Source: Defluviitaleaceae bacterium (GTDB lineage Bacteria; Bacillota; Clostridia; Lachnospirales; UBA5962). From it: a DNA stretch of 64,000 nucleotides. Position numbers and translations under genes: made by a program. The stretch is taken from assembly GCA_009780765.1 (NCBI GenBank), contig WQZK01000001.1:1-64000 (forward strand). The letters run 5' to 3'. Each line of letters begins with the position of its first letter. Position 1 is the first letter of the stretch. Shown one piece after another: positions 61,656 through 64,000 of the stretch. The notes under the pieces were generated by a model. That model saw only the letters and a list, made by a program, of their open reading frames with translations, searched no databases and was not told the origin of the DNA.

Positions 61656-62489
61656 ATGAAGAAAAATAACAGCTACAAAATTTTCAATGACTGCCTAGAA
61701 AGACTAAAGGCAGAATGGACGGACAGCATCAAGCCTTTTATCGAGTTTGATAAAAATCAAGGTCGCAAGTATGATAAGTTCATACAAGAGGGCGATGTTG
61801 TGATGAAGAGAGAACCCGAGCCAAAAGACCATATTCAGACCTTTTTGAAAATCCCGCCCGAGCAACTGTATGATATATACAGTAGAGTTTACACGGATGA
61901 AGATTGTGATGGAAGCCCTTATGAAGTTATGGGCGAGTTGACAAACGCTACTGCTTTAACCCGTGACGGCAAAATTATACCCATTGAAATGGGCAAAAGA
62001 GTTTTGATGTTCAATGAGGAAAAAGCAAAGTATTTTGAGCAAAGAAAAATAGCAAACCTATTAAAATCGTTGCATTTTCAATTCATCCAAAAACTTGCTA
62101 CGGAAGTAATGCGGGCAATGCTTGTTGTTTGCTCTGAACTTGGTTATAAGAACAAGGACTTTAGTTTGGATAAGTTCTTTACATTTTCGGACGGCATAAT
62201 CAAAGACAAAAGCCAACCCAAAATTGAGACATTACCAAAATACAATGCTTTTAACCTGCTATTCAAATTAAATAATTTTTTGAAGCATAATACAGTCCAA
62301 GCATATTTGACACTCAAAAAGCATTACCCCGACAATATTGATAAAAACAATAAAACACGCTATGAGAATGGAATGTACGCAGGGGACTTTGTTTATCTGC
62401 AAGCAGGCTATTTTGACAAAATCTTTGACAAGCTCCTAATTTTCTTTGCTGAATATTGCAAGGTTATTCTAGGGGAGACCAGAGACTAG
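61656..62489 (+). CDS. Hypothetical phage-associated protein
   Basis: 277 residues from the ATG at 61656, which has a strong AAAGGAGGCGACC ahead. Highly charged, helical, no signal peptide; I recognise no motif. The final two thirds (LLKSLHFQFIQKLATEVMRAMLVV..., NLLFKLNNFLKHNTVQAYLTLKKHYP) suggest a helical bundle with an R/K-rich face and an FLKHN element reminiscent of HEPN-type helices, but the R-x4-6-H motif is not present. It lies between dinD and a methyltransferase gene. Confidence 0.55.
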   Translation: MKKNNSYKIFNDCLERLKAEWTDSIKPFIEFDKNQGRKYDKFIQEGDVVMKREPEPKDHIQTFLKIPPEQLYDIYSRVYTDEDCDGSPYEVMGELTNATALTRDGKIIPIEMGKRVLMFNEEKAKYFEQRKIANLLKSLHFQFIQKLATEVMRAMLVVCSELGYKNKDFSLDKFFTFSDGIIKDKSQPKIETLPKYNAFNLLFKLNNFLKHNTVQAYLTLKKHYPDNIDKNNKTRYENGMYAGDFVYLQAGYFDKIFDKLLIFFAEYCKVILGETRD

Positions 62490-62513
62490 CACAAATAATT
62501 TAATAAAACACTC

Positions 62514-62547
62514 AAAAACGGTTTCTTTGTAGAGACCGTTTTTTTAA
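62514..62547 (+). terminator. Terminator
   Basis: AAAACGGTTTC pairs with GAGACCGTTTT, followed by TTTTT. AATAAAACACTCAAAA just before it is almost repeated as GATAAAACACTTAAAA near 61589, before the previous gene. Confidence 0.8.
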
Positions 62548-62577
62548 TGCACTAAAACTAAAGGGAGGTAAAAGCAG

Positions 62578-63306
62578 ATGATTCAGCTTATAAATGGCGA
62601 TAGCATAGAGCAATTAAAATTATTAAAAGACGGGTCGGTTGATTGTATTGTAACAAGTCCGCCGTATTGGAAAGGTTTTGAGTATGAGGCGTATTTTAAT
62701 TCTTACAAGCAATATCTTGAATGGTGTGAGGCTTGGCTAAGGGAGTGCAAAAGAGTATTAAAGCATAATGGCACATTTTATCTCAATGTTATAAACGACA
62801 GCGAGATAACAATACGGGCATTTGAGATTATGGAGATAGCAACCCGCCGCCTTATGTACAAATTACACGATACAATTATTTGGTATAGGTATAACCAACA
62901 GCCCGCAAATACCAAGAGGCAACTCACTAATCAATGTGAGTATGTTTTTATGCTTAGGCAAACATCCGCAAATATTGAATTAGATAAAGAGGCGGCATAC
63001 AACAACGCCCCCGATATGTTCAAAACAAAAAATGTCGGCAATGTGTGGGAGCTTCCCTTTAATAAGGGCAAAGAAAAGAATACGGCTTTTGGGCGAAAAG
63101 AGACCGAGAGCAAATGGGGGCATAGCGGATTTCCCTTGCTTTTGCCCGAGACCTGTATTTTATTATCCACCAAAGAGGGCGATACAGTGTTGGATTTATT
63201 TATGGGAACGGGGACAGTGGGCGTTGCTTGTAAAAAACATAATAGAAAATTTATCGGCATTGACATAGACAAAAATGCTTATGCGATAGCAAAGAAAAAT
63301 TTGTAA
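62578..63306 (+). CDS. Orphan DNA methyltransferase (N4/N6, beta-type order)
   Basis: 242 residues, AAGGGAGGT ahead of the ATG. CIVTSPPYWKG near residue 27 is the catalytic (S/D)PPY motif and LDLFMGTGTVGVACKKHNRKFIGIDID at the end is the AdoMet-binding FxGxG, giving the order catalytic-first then AdoMet. SPPYW suggests N4-cytosine or N6-adenine methylation. No cognate nuclease is nearby; phages carry such enzymes to evade restriction, which fits its position downstream of a type I system. Confidence 0.88.
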   Translation: MIQLINGDSIEQLKLLKDGSVDCIVTSPPYWKGFEYEAYFNSYKQYLEWCEAWLRECKRVLKHNGTFYLNVINDSEITIRAFEIMEIATRRLMYKLHDTIIWYRYNQQPANTKRQLTNQCEYVFMLRQTSANIELDKEAAYNNAPDMFKTKNVGNVWELPFNKGKEKNTAFGRKETESKWGHSGFPLLLPETCILLSTKEGDTVLDLFMGTGTVGVACKKHNRKFIGIDIDKNAYAIAKKNL

Positions 63307-63321
63307 TAAGGAGGTGACAGG

Positions 63322-64000
63322 ATGGCAACTAAGGTCGGGCGGAGTCTTGACGAGATAGACAGTAAGGTCAAGCAGCTCTCCAGCAGTATAAAAGAGAGTA
63401 GCAAGAAGACCAAAGAGCTGGATAGGACATTACGGCTTGACCCGAGCAATACTCGTGTCGCCGCCCAGCAGATGCGGGCGTTGGGGGCGCAGATAGGGCA
63501 AGCAACGCAAAAGGTGGCATTATTGCGCCAACGCAAGGCGGAGGCAAATAGGGAATTACAGCAGGGCGACATCACAGCGGCGGAGTTTGCCAAGATAGAA
63601 AAAGCAGTAGAGCAGGCAGAGCTAGAATTACAACGCTTCAATGCTCAAATGCGTGCAACCAAGCGGATGCAGGTGCAAGTGTTGGCACAACGCTTTGATA
63701 GAGTAACCCGCAGTATGCAGCAAGCCCAGCGGGTCGCCCGTACCTTTAGTCGTCTTATGCTAGGACTTGTCGGAATAATGGCGGCGAGTGTTACAGCCTT
63801 TACTCGCAATGCTGTTGCCCTTAACGAGACAGCGGAAGAGTTTGGTGTGGGCATAAGACAGTTGCAAATCAAGAACACAGTGTCCCCCGAAAATGAGTGG
63901 TTTCAATACCGCCAAAACTACAAGGGCTGCACAGTGTCTCCCCCTAAAAACATGATGGGGCAAGATAACGGGCAGATACAAGAGAGAATACGGCAGGCAA
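63322..64000 (+). CDS. Phage tail tape-measure protein, N-terminal part (runs off the window)
   Basis: At least 226 codons, open to the edge. AAGGAGGTGACAGG precedes the ATG. The start SLDEIDSKVKQLSSSIKESSKKTKELDRTLRLDPSN, followed by long Gln/Ala/Arg coiled coil and a hydrophobic segment LMLGLVGIMAASVTAF, is the usual opening of siphophage tape-measure proteins. After GVGIRQLQ the expected QxW continuation is replaced by a segment bounded by CACAGTGTCCCCC and CACAGTGTCTCCCCC (63876 and 63930). The gene is GC-richer than the chromosome, consistent with phage origin. Confidence 0.82.
   Translation, partial: MATKVGRSLDEIDSKVKQLSSSIKESSKKTKELDRTLRLDPSNTRVAAQQMRALGAQIGQATQKVALLRQRKAEANRELQQGDITAAEFAKIEKAVEQAELELQRFNAQMRATKRMQVQVLAQRFDRVTRSMQQAQRVARTFSRLMLGLVGIMAASVTAFTRNAVALNETAEEFGVGIRQLQIKNTVSPENEWFQYRQNYKGCTVSPPKNMMGQDNGQIQERIRQA

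Overview
The window looks like an AT-rich Bacillota chromosome, probably an uncultured gut-type member of the Clostridia. The evidence is an HPr kinase/phosphorylase, an Asp23-nusB-folD-xseA-xseB-ispA-dxs operon, a YlqF/RbgA ribosome-assembly GTPase, frequent TTG starts and sigma-A type promoters. TGA is an ordinary stop. I recognised no rRNA, tRNA or CRISPR array.

Layout. 1-2.1 kb: a secreted C39-like cysteine-peptidase candidate, a palindromic repeat cluster and a membrane protein. 2.2-6.5 kb: pyrF, a decayed copy of the 5' end of rbgA, a divergent radical-SAM gene pair, and intact rbgA; the radical-SAM pair appears to have been inserted between pyrF and rbgA. 6.6-12.1 kb: small proteins, an RCC1-repeat surface protein, rnhB, yraN and two acyltransferase-fold genes. 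12.1-17.6 kb (minus strand): phosphohexomutase-leuS-ruvX-ogg. 17.7-20.2 kb: a short transcript with a 12-codon ORF, then rtcB, an SF0329-like gene and prfH, which resemble an RNA-repair and ribosome-rescue module. 20.3-32.6 kb: a surface-polysaccharide cluster, with GDP-fucose synthesis from ManA, ManC, Gmd and Fcl, five GT4 transferases, a Wzy-like polymerase and a Wzx-like flippase. 32.6-45.4 kb: housekeeping genes (hprK, Asp23, nusB, folD, xseAB, ispA, dxs, an aminotransferase, a Bax-1-inhibitor-like protein, a lone OppB-type permease, an ABC-F ATPase).

46.4-60.1 kb is a defence island. It has an AbiEi/AbiEii pair, a frameshifted GIY-YIG/T5orf172 gene and a long operon in which every gene overlaps the next: fic, hsdM, two paralogous proteins resembling class III nucleotidyl cyclases, hsdS, a 25-codon micro-ORF, rhuM, hsdR. 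A TIR-like (DUF1863/ThsB-like) gene follows under a consensus promoter, coupled to what looks like the first 26 codons of a SMODS nucleotidyltransferase fused to unrelated phage-like sequence. 60.2-64 kb is a decayed prophage segment: an HK97-gp10-like remnant, dinD, an unknown gene, a DNA methyltransferase and the start of a tape-measure protein.

Most notable: (1) the two cyclase-like proteins embedded in a type I restriction operon; (2) a structured leader of about 65-80 nt found upstream of at least three unrelated genes (a membrane protein, xseB, the Bax-1-inhibitor gene) and in weaker form before manC, with stem substitutions that keep pairing; (3) the SF0329-like gene inside the rtcB-prfH operon; (4) the TIR-like gene with a truncated nucleotidyltransferase; (5) several promoters whose -10 box lies so close to the start codon that the mRNA would be leaderless.
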